A DNA stretch of 64,000 nucleotides from Natrarchaeobius oligotrophus (GCF_003841465.1 NZ_REFZ01000008.1:124001-188000); one strand, 5' to 3'; shown: positions 8,313-16,663, counted from the first letter of the stretch. The notes: a model not told the origin generated them from the letters alone. Numbers and translations are program-made.

Positions 8313-8777
8313 TCAGTCGGTCGCTTCGGCTTCGACCGAATCCAGCGCCTCGAACGCCTCCTCGGTGAGGTCGCCGGTCGTGTCGACGATATCGGCCCAC
8401 GCCTCGTTGTCGGGCGCGACGCCGATCAGGCGGGCCAGTTTCATGATCGAAACGTGGTAGACGCGCTGTCTGCCGGGCTCTTCCTGCCAGACGATCACGT
8501 TGCACGGGAAGAGACCGCCGATGCGCATCGTCTCGTCGAGGGCCTCGTCCGCGATCGCGGGATTGCAGGCACCCAGGACGTAGTACGGGTCGCGATCGGC
8601 GTCGACCTTCTCGTTGAGCAGTTCCGACGGCGAGAACTCGACGGGGATGCCGAAGCCGACCGTCTCGCAGACCTCGCGGACGTGCTCGATCGCTTCCTCG
8701 TGGTCCATCTCGAGGATCGCCTGCTTCTCGCCGAAGTCGTCGGGGTCGATCGTCTCGGGGTCGATCGGGAGACTCAT
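8313..8777 (-). CDS. DUF302 domain-containing protein
   Basis: The 154-residue acidic cytosolic protein has the DUF302 pattern: an N-terminal helix carrying an Asp/Glu-rich run (AIEHVREVCETVGFGIPVEFSPSELL), then YYVLGACNPAIADEAL and GGLFPCNVIVWQE. DUF302 proteins are small alpha/beta folds of unresolved function. The Cys residues at ACNP and PCNV are typical of the family. The start is chosen where acidic coding sequence begins; the longer open frame upstream is Arg/Pro-rich antisense of the next gene. Confidence 0.88.
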   Translation of the reverse strand: MSLPIDPETIDPDDFGEKQAILEMDHEEAIEHVREVCETVGFGIPVEFSPSELLNEKVDADRDPYYVLGACNPAIADEALDETMRIGGLFPCNVIVWQEEPGRQRVYHVSIMKLARLIGVAPDNEAWADIVDTTGDLTEEAFEALDSVEAEATD

Positions 8778-8857
8778 AGACACGAGTTCGTCGTCACGGA
8801 CCTTAGTCTGTGGCCTCGCTACCGAGGGCGGCCGGCGTCGGCGTCGCGTCGACGCGA

Positions 8858-9556
8858 TCAGAGCGGTACGGGCAGCCACTCGAGCGAGCGGAGAAACGGC
8901 GTCGGGTCGAACAGCGGCTCGCGGAGGACGAGCCAGTCGAGCAACACGAGCCCGACGCCGTGGGCGATCACGGACGGGAGGATGGAGTTCGACTTGTAGT
9001 CGACCGCGCCGAAGAGGACGTCCGTGGGCCCCGAGAGCAGGAACTCGATCGGCGGCTTCGAGGAGTGGTGGATCATGTAGACGACGGGACTGATGAAGAC
9101 CGCCTTGAATCCGATCTCCCTGACGCCGACGCAGAGCAGTCCCCGGTAGTAGGTTTCGGTCGCGAGCGCGAGCACGAAGAGTTGAACGGCGTGCGGAACG
9201 AACTCGGTCGGTGCGAGCGAGACCGTCCACATCGGGTAGAACTCGCGGATCGTCGGCAGCGTCGAGCCCACGAGGTAAAACGGAAGGACGAACAGCGAGA
9301 GCAAGACGGCGTTTCGGATCGCGACCCGGTTGATCGTCCAGCCGATGTGACGGCCGTGAGAGAGTCCGAGCGCGAGCGGTCCGCCGATCAGGAGCACGCT
9401 GTCGACGACGATCCGTCGCTCGAGTTCGCCCGGAACGAGGGACATCCACAGAATCGTCACGACCGCGCCGGTCAGCAACGACTTCTGGACCCAGGAGAGT
9501 CGGTCGAACTGATGGCGGATCCACCCGACGGCGTGCCTCTCGTCCTCGGTCGCCAC
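8858..9556 (-). CDS. CPBP family intramembrane metalloprotease-like protein
   Basis: The 232-residue membrane protein has about six to seven hydrophobic segments. A glutamate-containing motif (LATETYYRGLLCVG) and a later helix with conserved His (VIAHGVGLVLLDWL) resemble the CPBP/CAAX-protease (Abi) family, whose active site uses EExxxR, then FxxxH, then HxxxN/D. The first motif here is ETxxxR instead of EExxxR, so activity is uncertain. It is 6 bp downstream of the DUF5789 gene on the same strand, so the two are probably co-transcribed. Confidence 0.75.
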   Translation of the reverse strand: MATEDERHAVGWIRHQFDRLSWVQKSLLTGAVVTILWMSLVPGELERRIVVDSVLLIGGPLALGLSHGRHIGWTINRVAIRNAVLLSLFVLPFYLVGSTLPTIREFYPMWTVSLAPTEFVPHAVQLFVLALATETYYRGLLCVGVREIGFKAVFISPVVYMIHHSSKPPIEFLLSGPTDVLFGAVDYKSNSILPSVIAHGVGLVLLDWLVLREPLFDPTPFLRSLEWLPVPL

Positions 9557-9562
9557 GATCGG

Positions 9563-9847
9563 TTACTCGTCGGCGACGGGTATCGGGCCGGTTCCGACGG
9601 CGTCGCGAACGCAGGCTTCGAACTCCTGGCGGCGCTGGAAGTACGTCTCGTCGACCGACTCGAGGATCGACGAGAGCGATCTCGGACCGTCGGGCGTGCG
9701 GACGACGCTCTCGCCCTCGAGGCGATCGATCTCGCTTTTCTCTTTGGGCCAGGTCAGACGCGAGGCCACGCGGGCGAGCGGCGCGCCCTCGACTGGCGTG
9801 TGGTCACCGAGTGAGACGGCGGGTTCCTCGTCCTCGTCGTCGCTCAT
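9563..9847 (-). CDS. DUF5789 family protein
   Basis: The 94-residue acidic protein (MSDDEDEEPAVSLGDHTPVE at the start, then LARVASRLTWPKEKSEI and RTPDGPRSLSSILESV) matches the haloarchaeal DUF5789 family from memory. Function is unknown. It lacks membrane segments and cysteines except one. The start at 9847 gives the acidic N terminus; the upstream extension to 9877 adds basic residues only. It is the first gene of a pair with the CPBP membrane protein. Confidence 0.75.
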   Translation of the reverse strand: MSDDEDEEPAVSLGDHTPVEGAPLARVASRLTWPKEKSEIDRLEGESVVRTPDGPRSLSSILESVDETYFQRRQEFEACVRDAVGTGPIPVADE

Positions 9848-10042
9848 GTGCCCCGGTTCGCGAGCCCGTCGATTCAAGGTTTCGCTTATCGGTGGCCAAC
9901 GCGGGTAAACCCCGTCGCCCGACCCACCCAGTCAGGAACGGGCGAGAGAGGCACGTCCCACAGAGCCGCCGAACGCGTTCATCTCTGTGAATTGACCTGT
10001 GTCTGACGTACCGTTTTGTGAGAGGAGCCCCAATGCCCCCGC

Positions 10043-11050
10043 ATGACAAGCCTGACGGACGTCTACGAGGGGAACGCTGGAGAGACGCGCGACCCTCGAC
10101 GGCTGTACGCGGGGACGTCGCTCGTCCTAGTCGGCGCGATCCTCGCCGTCGTCGCCGTCCTCTTCGCGGCGACTACCCTCTTCGGCGGGTTCGTCTCCTC
10201 GCTCTCGTGGGAGATGGGCGACCAGTACGCGTCCGTTCGCATCGCCGGATTGCTCGCGGGACTCGGCGTCCCGGCCGCCCTCGTCGGCGTCTTCATCGTG
10301 TTGCCGGCGAGCAGACGGGTCAAAGCCGCCGCCGCGATCAGCGCGAGTCTCTGTCTGTTCGGCGTCGCGCTCTTCTGGCACGCGTATCCGTACCACTGGA
10401 ACGGCGTCGGCGACGATCTGACGTTCCAGGTGTCCGCGGTCTACTTGCTCGGACTGTTCACGGCCGTCTGGTGTCTGTTCACCGCCGTCGTCAACTTCAA
10501 AACGCGCAACGATCCCGGAGGAATGCTCGAGATGAACGTCACCCGCCACACCCAGACCGTCGTCGAGACGCCCGACGAGACGCCGGCCTCGAGCGGGTTC
10601 GGCGGCATCGGCTTCCTCGGCGGAACGCCCGACGGCGAGGTCGAAACGCAGACGAACTCGGCGGGCGACGACGCGAGTTCGGAGTCCGAACGGCAGGGTC
10701 AACGCGGCGGTGACGACGGAACGATTCTGTCGAGCGCCGGTTCAAGCGGCCGCTCGCACTCGAGGGGTGGGTCCGGCTCCGTCGCGGCGGCCCGAACGCC
10801 GACGAGCGACGGCGGGTCGGCCGCCGCTGACGTCACGTCACCGCTCGACGGCGACGGCGGAACCGACGCGGAGATCGTCGACTCCCCGCCGTCCCCGGCC
10901 GAGACCGATCGGTCGACGGACCGGTACTGCGGCAACTGTCGCCACTTCGAGTACGTCCGGTCGTCCGGAATGGTTCCCTACTGTCGCCACCACGAGCGAG
11001 CCATGGACGACATGGACGCCTGCGAGGAGTGGACGCCGAATCGGCGGTGA
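10043..11050 (+). CDS. Membrane protein with C-terminal Cys/His zinc-binding motif
   Basis: This 335-residue haloarchaeal protein of unknown function has four hydrophobic segments in residues about 22-150 (for example LVLVGAILAVVAVLFAATTL), a long low-complexity Gly/Ser/Asp region (about 175-290), and a C-terminal motif CGNCRHFEY ... PYCRHHERAMDDMDACEEW. The Cys/His spacing suggests a small zinc-binding domain on the cytosolic side. It is a single gene, divergent from the DUF5789 pair. I recall similar haloarchaeal membrane proteins but do not assign a function. Confidence 0.75.
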   Translation: MTSLTDVYEGNAGETRDPRRLYAGTSLVLVGAILAVVAVLFAATTLFGGFVSSLSWEMGDQYASVRIAGLLAGLGVPAALVGVFIVLPASRRVKAAAAISASLCLFGVALFWHAYPYHWNGVGDDLTFQVSAVYLLGLFTAVWCLFTAVVNFKTRNDPGGMLEMNVTRHTQTVVETPDETPASSGFGGIGFLGGTPDGEVETQTNSAGDDASSESERQGQRGGDDGTILSSAGSSGRSHSRGGSGSVAAARTPTSDGGSAAADVTSPLDGDGGTDAEIVDSPPSPAETDRSTDRYCGNCRHFEYVRSSGMVPYCRHHERAMDDMDACEEWTPNRR

Positions 11051-11219
11051 AAAACGGAGCCGAGAGGTCGAAAAGGCAGCTGAACCCCGTTCGTCGGTGT
11101 TTGTTTTCACACGCTCGTCCGTCGCGAGACGCCTCCCTCGTCCTCGAGAGCAGGTCCGACGCGTCTCGGGGCCAGTGCGTGACGGATCGAGACGACGCGG
11201 CTCGAGACGACGCGGGCGG

Positions 11220-11717
11220 CTACAGTCCCATCGCCTGCCGGCCGAGTTCGAATCCCCACTGTGGCAGTTCGAAGACGATGGCCGCAGCGAGTGTGAGTTC
11301 CGCGGCGGTGACGACCAGGGTCACGATCGTCGCGTACCGGCTGCTGACGGCGACGCCGGTCGGCAGTCCGTACTCTTTGGAAGAAAGCGGGTAAAACAGC
11401 GCGATTCCGCGTTTGCTCCCGGCGACGTCGAGCGCGTAGTGGGTCAAAATCCCGATCCAGACGAACTCGAGGTTTCCGAAGACGAACGGATACGCGACGA
11501 ACGCGCCCAGCACGGCCAGGTTGTGCAGCGTTTTTCGATGCTTGCCGAAGGCCGTGTCGACGTCCGGAAACAGCGCGCCCAGCGTCACCGGAACGGCGAT
11601 CATCACCATCGTCTCGAGCGTGGCCGGAACGTGTGACAGCTCCGTCGCCGGCTCAAGGAGATACCCCAGTCCGATGCTCAACAGCACGGCGTTGAGAACG
11701 TGTCCCTTCTTGTTCAT
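11220..11717 (-). CDS. YdjM/DUF457-like membrane-bound metal-dependent hydrolase
   Basis: The 165-residue protein has about four hydrophobic segments and the family's conserved metal-ligand positions: His at HVLNAVLL near the start, LGALFPDVDTAFGKHRKTLHNL (Asp and His cluster, residues about 46-66) and THYALDVAGSKRGIALFYPL. These match the membrane-bound metal-dependent hydrolase family related to E. coli YdjM. The substrate is unknown. It converges with the plus-strand gene before it and lies 52 bp downstream of cinA on the same strand. Confidence 0.8.
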   Translation of the reverse strand: MNKKGHVLNAVLLSIGLGYLLEPATELSHVPATLETMVMIAVPVTLGALFPDVDTAFGKHRKTLHNLAVLGAFVAYPFVFGNLEFVWIGILTHYALDVAGSKRGIALFYPLSSKEYGLPTGVAVSSRYATIVTLVVTAAELTLAAAIVFELPQWGFELGRQAMGL

Positions 11718-11770
11718 CTACCCCCAACTGGGGAATCGACCGTCGAATAGCTTTCTCTCGAGACTGTCAA

Positions 11771-12298
11771 CTACGCGGTCACGTCCTCGCGCGCGTCGAC
11801 CTCGGAGAGCAGATCCTCGAGCGCCTGTTCGACCGTCTTCGCCCGGATCGTCGCGCGATCGCCGTCGAACTCGTAGCGCGACGTCGTGGCGTACGACGAC
11901 TCGCTTCCCCAGGGACCGGCGTAGGCGACGCCGACGTAGACGGTGCCCACCGGATTCCCGTCCGTTCCGCCGGTCGGCCCGGCGATGCCGGTCGTCGAGA
12001 CGCCCCAGGTGACGTCGGTGACGTCCCGAACGCCCCGGGCCATCTCGCGTGCGACGGGCGCGGAGACCGCACCGTGCTCGTCGAGCGCCTCGCGGCTGAC
12101 GCCCAGTTGCCCGCGCTTTGCGTCGTACGCGTACGTCGTCAGCCCCGCCTCGAAGTAGTCGCTCGCGCCCGGCACGGCCGTCACGGCCGCGCCGATCAGG
12201 CCGCCCGTACACGACTCCGCGACCGCCAGCGTGTCGTCCGTCTCGCGAAGCGCGTCGGCCACCTTCATCGGCAACTCGCGGTCGATCTCGTCGTTCAT
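11771..12298 (-). CDS. CinA family (PncC-like) nicotinamide-nucleotide amidohydrolase
   Basis: The 175-residue protein corresponds to the CinA C-terminal domain: LAVAESCTGGLIGAAVTAVPGAS, TTYAYDAKRGQLGVSREALDEHGAVS and STTGIAGPTGGTDGNPVGTVYVG. Enzymes of this family deamidate nicotinamide mononucleotide in pyridine-nucleotide recycling; the ESCTGG and GIAGPTGG signatures hold the active site. There is no COG1058 domain, so it is a stand-alone amidase. The start at 12298 is chosen over longer frames because the sequence upstream is antisense-like. It diverges from the aminotransferase gene. Confidence 0.9.
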   Translation of the reverse strand: MNDEIDRELPMKVADALRETDDTLAVAESCTGGLIGAAVTAVPGASDYFEAGLTTYAYDAKRGQLGVSREALDEHGAVSAPVAREMARGVRDVTDVTWGVSTTGIAGPTGGTDGNPVGTVYVGVAYAGPWGSESSYATTSRYEFDGDRATIRAKTVEQALEDLLSEVDAREDVTA

Positions 12299-12410
12299 AC
12301 GCACACCGACGGGCGGGACCGACGTGAATCCGACGGAGACGCCCCCGGATCGGGGCGAAACCGATCGCTCGAACGGAAAGAACGACGTACCGGGAGGCCG
12401 ACTCTCCCCC

Positions 12411-13511
12411 ATGGAGTACGAGACGCCGCTGTTCTTTCGGGTCATGTCCTACGCCTCGGAGGCGGACCGCGACGTCATCGACATGGTGAGCGGAAATCCC
12501 GACTGGGAGCCGCCGGCGGCGCTCCGCTCGGGACTGCGCGAGTACGCCGACCGCGAGCCGTCGGCGTTTCAGTACCCGCCGAGCGAGGGACTGCGCGAGC
12601 TTCGCGAGGAGATCGCGGCGCGACGCGGGGTGGATGCGGATCAGGTCGTCGTCACGAACGGCGCGGGCGAGGCCAACTACCTCGCGATGGCGCGGGCGCT
12701 CGAGCGCGACCGCGGCGAGGAGGTGGTGCTCACGGACCCGGTCTACCCGTACTATCCCGGCAAGACGACGATGCTCGGGGGAACGCAGACGTTCGTCGCG
12801 GTCGACGACGAGGGACGCCTCGAGCCGTCCGACGTGCGCGCGGCCGCGAGCGAGGAGACGGCGGCGATCGTGGTCAACACGCCGAACAATCCGACCGGTG
12901 CGGTCTACGACGGCGAGACGATGCGGGAACTCGTCGCGATCGCCGAAGAGTGCGACGCGATCCTCGTCAGCGACGAGGTGTACGATCACTTCGACCTCTC
13001 GGGGCGGTTCGAAAGCGCGCTCTCGATCGAGTCGGACCATCGGATCGTCACCAACGCGTTCTCGAAGTCGATGGCGATCACGGGCTTTCGGGTCGGCTAC
13101 GCGATCTTTCCATCGGACCTCGTCGTGGACGCCAAGAGTCGGCACATGCTCGTCAACGTCGCCGGCAGCCGACCCGCACAGTACGCGGTGTTACGAGCGT
13201 TGCGCGAGACGGAACCCGACTACTACGAGCGAAACCGCGATCTGCTCCGCGGGCGGATCGAAACGTTCACCGGCGCGCTCGACGCCGCGGGCGCGGAGTA
13301 CACGACGCCGCGGGGCTCGTTCTACGTGATGGCTCGCTTCGACGGCTATCCGGGCACCCTCGAGAACGTCTACCGACTGATCGACGAGGCCGGCGTCGCG
13401 GGAATGCCCGGTGATGCGTTCGGCGAGTCCCGATCGGAGTGGTTCCGGTTCGCGCTCGTCACCCCGCGCGTCGAGACGGCGGCAGAGCGGCTTTCGACGC
13501 GGTTTGCCTGA
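12411..13511 (+). CDS. PLP-dependent class I/II aminotransferase
   Basis: The 366-residue protein has the fold-type I layout: a substrate-binding N terminus (DMVSGNPDWEPP), cofactor loop (TNGAGEANYLAM), NTPNNPTGAVYDG with the Asn/Pro motif, VSDEVYDHF holding the Asp that contacts the PLP nitrogen, the Schiff-base Lys in NAFSKSMAITGFRVGY, and the terminal Arg in WFRFAL that binds the substrate carboxylate. Aspartate or aromatic aminotransferase activity is likely but substrate is not resolved. The start at 12411 gives the usual length; the open frame upstream to 12231 is antisense of cinA. Its stop codon overlaps a palindromic repeat element. Confidence 0.93.
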   Translation: MEYETPLFFRVMSYASEADRDVIDMVSGNPDWEPPAALRSGLREYADREPSAFQYPPSEGLRELREEIAARRGVDADQVVVTNGAGEANYLAMARALERDRGEEVVLTDPVYPYYPGKTTMLGGTQTFVAVDDEGRLEPSDVRAAASEETAAIVVNTPNNPTGAVYDGETMRELVAIAEECDAILVSDEVYDHFDLSGRFESALSIESDHRIVTNAFSKSMAITGFRVGYAIFPSDLVVDAKSRHMLVNVAGSRPAQYAVLRALRETEPDYYERNRDLLRGRIETFTGALDAAGAEYTTPRGSFYVMARFDGYPGTLENVYRLIDEAGVAGMPGDAFGESRSEWFRFALVTPRVETAAERLSTRFA

Positions 13512-13573
13512 TACGGATTGCTGTAACTGTGCACCGGCGAAACCACGCTCCACACGAGCTTTGCCGGTACTGA
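13510..13573 (+). repeat. Palindromic repeat element, copy A (3' end of aminotransferase gene)
   Basis: GATACGGATTGCTGTAAC begins inside the stop codon, and an 8-bp-class stem ACCGGCGAA ... TTTGCCGGT closes about 50 bp later, ending GCCGGTACTGA. The first 18 bases and the ACCGGCG ... CGCCGGTACTGA stem are shared with the element at 53202-53283; the right terminal repeat is missing here. It is followed by a TTCTTC-GGC-GAAGAA hairpin at 13577-13591. Possible role: transcription end point for the gene. Confidence 0.65.
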
Positions 13574-13576
13574 ATA

Positions 13577-13591
13577 TTCTTCGGCGAAGAA
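13577..13591. terminator. Perfect 6-bp hairpin between convergent genes
   Basis: TTCTTC and GAAGAA flank a GGC loop in the gap between the aminotransferase (plus) and the ABC permease (minus). Both transcripts read into it. No long T-run follows on either side, so a terminator role is only suggested by position. Confidence 0.3.
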
Positions 13592-13684
13592 GATGATCCG
13601 TGAGCGATTGGTAATCCTGGGGGCAAAGGCGATGGTCATCACAACAGTGCCGTAAAACCGAACACGCGAATTTCCGTGACATCC

Positions 13685-14596
13685 TCAATTAACGAGAAGC
13701 TCGCGACGATTGTACCGCCACGTGCCCACAGCCAGCACCACCATCGGAATGAGCACCATTGTCATCGCTACACCGATGTCGGTGAGGTACAACGGAACGT
13801 CAGCGGACGATTCTAGCGTCACGATATCCGTTCCGTTCAGTTCGTCGAGATATGGTTCGATGTGGGGTCTGGCAATCAACCGCTCGTGTGCTCCGGAGAC
13901 GAGGATCTGATACGGCTGGACGAGCAACGCGGATCGGAACGCTCGCGACGCCAGAATATCACCACCAAAATAGATCGCCAGCACCATCGGCCCCAGCGTC
14001 AAAAAGAGTGCGCGGAGACGCGTTCGGACGAGCGCGGAGACGCCAACCGCCAGCACGGTCAACGACATCGCGTATCCGATCGTCACCGCACTGAAGTACA
14101 GATACGTGGCGAGATCGATAGTATCGAACCGAATCCAGATCGTCACTCCGCCGGCGGAAAGCCCGATCGCTGTGATGACACCAGCGGTCACCGCCCTCGT
14201 GCACGCGGTCCCGAACACGACCGTCCGACGAGAACACGGCAGCGTCTGGAGCGTTCGGCCGTATCCCGACTGAACCTGCCCGGCAATTGCTCCGCTCCCT
14301 ACCAACGCCGCCAGCACGCTCAAAAAGAGGAGCAACCAGCGTGCGAAAAAATGAACGACCAACGGCGTCGGCTCGGCGCTGAGATCACCGGAGAGATCGT
14401 AGGCGAGATTCCAGTTGTGATGGACTTGCTGTCCTGGAAAGAGTGGATACCAGGCGCTGAACGTACAGAGTCCAGCAAATAACACTCCGCCGAGGACGAC
14501 CGCCCGTGATCGGCGTATACGCAACCGGTCGGCGGAAACGACTGTCTTCATCGACCGAAGCTGACGAGTACCGAGCGTGGATACGTCTTCACTCAT
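13685..14596 (-). CDS. ABC-2 type transporter permease
   Basis: The 303-residue membrane protein has about six hydrophobic segments (for example AVVLGGVLFAGLCTF, LLLFLSVLAALVGSGAIAG, IGYAMSLTVLAVGVSALV). The segment SGYGRTLQTLPCSRRTVVFG after the second segment is the coupling region typical of ABC-2 permeases that work with an NatA-like ATPase. Its ATG overlaps the ATPase stop by 8 bp. Together with the upstream ATPase and second permease it forms a complete exporter of unknown substrate. Codon use is AT-richer than neighbouring operons. Confidence 0.88.
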   Translation of the reverse strand: MSEDVSTLGTRQLRSMKTVVSADRLRIRRSRAVVLGGVLFAGLCTFSAWYPLFPGQQVHHNWNLAYDLSGDLSAEPTPLVVHFFARWLLLFLSVLAALVGSGAIAGQVQSGYGRTLQTLPCSRRTVVFGTACTRAVTAGVITAIGLSAGGVTIWIRFDTIDLATYLYFSAVTIGYAMSLTVLAVGVSALVRTRLRALFLTLGPMVLAIYFGGDILASRAFRSALLVQPYQILVSGAHERLIARPHIEPYLDELNGTDIVTLESSADVPLYLTDIGVAMTMVLIPMVVLAVGTWRYNRRELLVN

Positions 14597-15515
14597 CGCC
14601 GTCGGTGTGCGTTTTGAAAATATCTTCGAGGGAGGGTTGTTCGACTTCGTACGTATCGATAGCGGCCTGTGACTCCTCGACAGCGGACACCACTGTCGCT
14701 GTTGCAGCCTGGGATCGACAGCGAGCGATCAGCGTCCGTCCCTCGATCCGTACGCTGTTGACCGTCTCGAGTGGGTCTATATTTGCCTGTAACTCGGGTA
14801 GCTGATCCGACGCTGGATCCTCGATCCTGATCTTGACCGTCGTCCCGTCTTCGAGTTCGGATTTCAGCGATTCGACACTGTCCTCGACGAGCAAGGACCC
14901 GTCGTTGATAATCGCGACGCGATCGGCGACAGCCTCGACTTGATCGAGCAGGTGCGAAGAGAAAAAGACCGTTGCGCCGCGGTCGACCTCGGTACGAATG
15001 AGTTCACGCATCGTCACGATGCCGTGTGGATCCAACCCTGTCGACGGTTCGTCGAGAATCAACAGGTCGGGATCACCGACGAGCGCCATCGCCAGTCCAA
15101 GTCGTTTCGTCATCCCTTTCGAGTATTCGCCTGCGGGTTGATCGACCGCATGCTCGAGTCCGACGCGAGCGAGGACGGTGGCCGGATCGGTCGAAACACC
15201 CCTCGCCGTCGCCGCCAGTTCGACGTGCTCGCGACCAGTAATTGCTGGATACGGTTTGAACCCATCGAGCAACACACCGATCTGTTCTCGAGCGGCGACC
15301 GGAGACGCCTGCGTGTCGTAGCCGAACACACGCGCAGTTCCGTCGCTCGGGCGGACGAGATCCAGCAGTATATCGATCGTTGTCGATTTGCCCGCCCCGT
15401 TCGGTCCGAGGTAGCCGTAAACCGTTCCGCTTGGGACCGACAGCGAGAGATCGTCTATTGCGGTAACCGATCCGAAGCGCTTCGTCAGCCGCTCTGTTTC
15501 GATAGCGAGTGTCAT
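14589..15515 (-). CDS. ABC-2 transporter ATP-binding protein
   Basis: The 308-residue ATPase contains Walker A (GPNGAGKST, about residue 38-46), Q-loop (IGVLLDGFKPYPAIT), ABC signature (YSKGMTKRL, replacing LSGGQ), Walker B (LLILDEPSTGLDP) and H-loop (FFSSHLLDQ). A C-terminal accessory region of about 80 residues ends in PSLEDIFKTHTDGDE, typical of CcmA/NatA-like export ATPases. The start at 15515 puts the usual N terminus (LAIETERLTKRFG) first; the open frame upstream overlaps the next gene. It overlaps the downstream permease by 8 bp and sits 2 bp after the upstream permease. Confidence 0.95.
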   Translation of the reverse strand: MTLAIETERLTKRFGSVTAIDDLSLSVPSGTVYGYLGPNGAGKSTTIDILLDLVRPSDGTARVFGYDTQASPVAAREQIGVLLDGFKPYPAITGREHVELAATARGVSTDPATVLARVGLEHAVDQPAGEYSKGMTKRLGLAMALVGDPDLLILDEPSTGLDPHGIVTMRELIRTEVDRGATVFFSSHLLDQVEAVADRVAIINDGSLLVEDSVESLKSELEDGTTVKIRIEDPASDQLPELQANIDPLETVNSVRIEGRTLIARCRSQAATATVVSAVEESQAAIDTYEVEQPSLEDIFKTHTDGDE

Positions 15516-15517
15516 GG

Positions 15518-16357
15518 TTATGATGTCGTAATGTCTATGCTTCGATACGAGTAGAGCCCGGCAGCCATTGCACATAACAACCAGGCACAAAGCGACAGCA
15601 CAGCAACCTCTGTATAGTGATACACCGAGTCCAACCGGTACTGACTCGGTTGTTCCTGGAAGGTCGTTGCCCAGTTTATATCGATGCCTGCGACCAGCGC
15701 GTAGTAGACTGCTCTGGGAGTGAGCAGTATCGCTTCCGGACGAAAGGCCTGAAGTGGGCCATACACGAACAGGATCAGCAATCCGAACAGAAGAGACGAC
15801 GTGTACGCGCGTCGCCGGCTGGTCGCGCGTGTCGAGATAGCTGCACCGATAACCACCAGTGTGGTTGTGACGGCGAGAAGGACTGCGGTATAGCCGGCGA
15901 AATGAACCGGTGAGAAGGGGACTCCCTGACGCCATGTCTCCAGAAGCGCCCCCATCATGAGCAGACAGACGATGGCACTTATCATCGCGACTCGAGCGGC
16001 CACGAGTCCGACGAAAACCGTCCATCGACTGTACGGAAGCGACTGTAGCAACCGTAACGCGCCAGTATCTCGGTGACCCGCAACTGTCGTCGCCCCGAAA
16101 AGAAGTGGGGTACAAACGACGAACAACAACAGCAATGGATCCCGTGCAAGGGTGAGGATTACCCGACCTTCGTAAAGCGAACGAGCCACAAAATAGGTCA
16201 TAGTAGTCATAGTGCCCTGTTCGAACGTCCTAATGCGTAGTGAGTGGCTTATCCAGAACAGATAAAACAGTACCAGTACGCACGCACCGACTACTGTTCG
16301 CCTCGAACGAAGGTGTCGGCGGATCTCAAACAAAAAGATGTGGATCTCGTTTTTCAT
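15518..16357 (-). CDS. ABC-2 type transporter permease (first gene of operon)
   Basis: The 279-residue protein has about six hydrophobic segments and the ABC-2 coupling stretch HRDTGALRLLQSLPYSRWTVFVG. It resembles the third gene of the operon in layout (SLPYSRWT here, TLPCSRRT there), so the two are probably the two halves of a heterodimeric channel served by the ATPase between them. The ATG at 16357 is preceded by a good TATA box. The gene and its upstream region are clearly AT-richer than the rest of the window. Confidence 0.88.
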   Translation of the reverse strand: MKNEIHIFLFEIRRHLRSRRTVVGACVLVLFYLFWISHSLRIRTFEQGTMTTMTYFVARSLYEGRVILTLARDPLLLLFVVCTPLLFGATTVAGHRDTGALRLLQSLPYSRWTVFVGLVAARVAMISAIVCLLMMGALLETWRQGVPFSPVHFAGYTAVLLAVTTTLVVIGAAISTRATSRRRAYTSSLLFGLLILFVYGPLQAFRPEAILLTPRAVYYALVAGIDINWATTFQEQPSQYRLDSVYHYTEVAVLSLCAWLLCAMAAGLYSYRSIDITTS

Positions 16358-16386
16358 CCAACAGCAGACGATCGAGGCAGCATTAG

Positions 16387-16394
16387 TATAAATA
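16387..16394 (-). promoter_or_regulatory. TATA box of the ABC-2 transporter operon
   Basis: The minus strand reads TATTTATA, centred 33 bp before the ATG at 16357. Transcription would start about 7 nt before the ATG. The sequence around it (16381-16445) is the most AT-rich stretch nearby. Confidence 0.6.
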
Positions 16395-16490
16395 CGTCTC
16401 CCACTTTCAGGTATAGAAAATAGTATTATAATCTGCTAGATTTGATCGAAAATTACGGCCGTGATGATCGCCGTACGGCGTTGAATTTGC

Positions 16491-16583
16491 CTAGCTCACG
16501 GCCCGTTTGATGGTGTAGACGACACACGTAAGGACGGCTCTACGGAACTCACAAAATGTAGTTTTCGAGCGCCCTCGAGTGGC
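16491..16583 (-). mobile_element. 3' remnant of an IS5-family transposase gene
   Basis: Reading the minus strand to a TAG at 16491 gives a peptide ending KTTFCEFRRAVLTCVVYTIK then RAVS. This matches the C terminus of haloarchaeal IS5-type transposases, which end in a TW(Y/F)xEFRExVLxCAVYNIKRAV-like pattern as I remember them. Upstream of about 16583 the frame becomes the antisense of the Get3 gene and loses similarity, so only the tail survives. No inverted repeats were found. It lies between the AT-rich ABC operon and get3, marking the edge of a likely insertion. Confidence 0.6.
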
Positions 16584-16663
16584 TACTGGGATGTCCCGGA
16601 GGTAGCCCTCGAGACCGACCCGGACCGACGAATACTCGTGTCGGCGCGCGAAACGCTTCGCAC

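Noticed and set aside
8313-9524. 403-codon minus-strand frame across DUF302 and the CPBP gene
   Set aside because: Only the last 154 residues are acidic and DUF302-like; the upstream part overlaps the CPBP gene in another frame and is Arg/Pro-rich.
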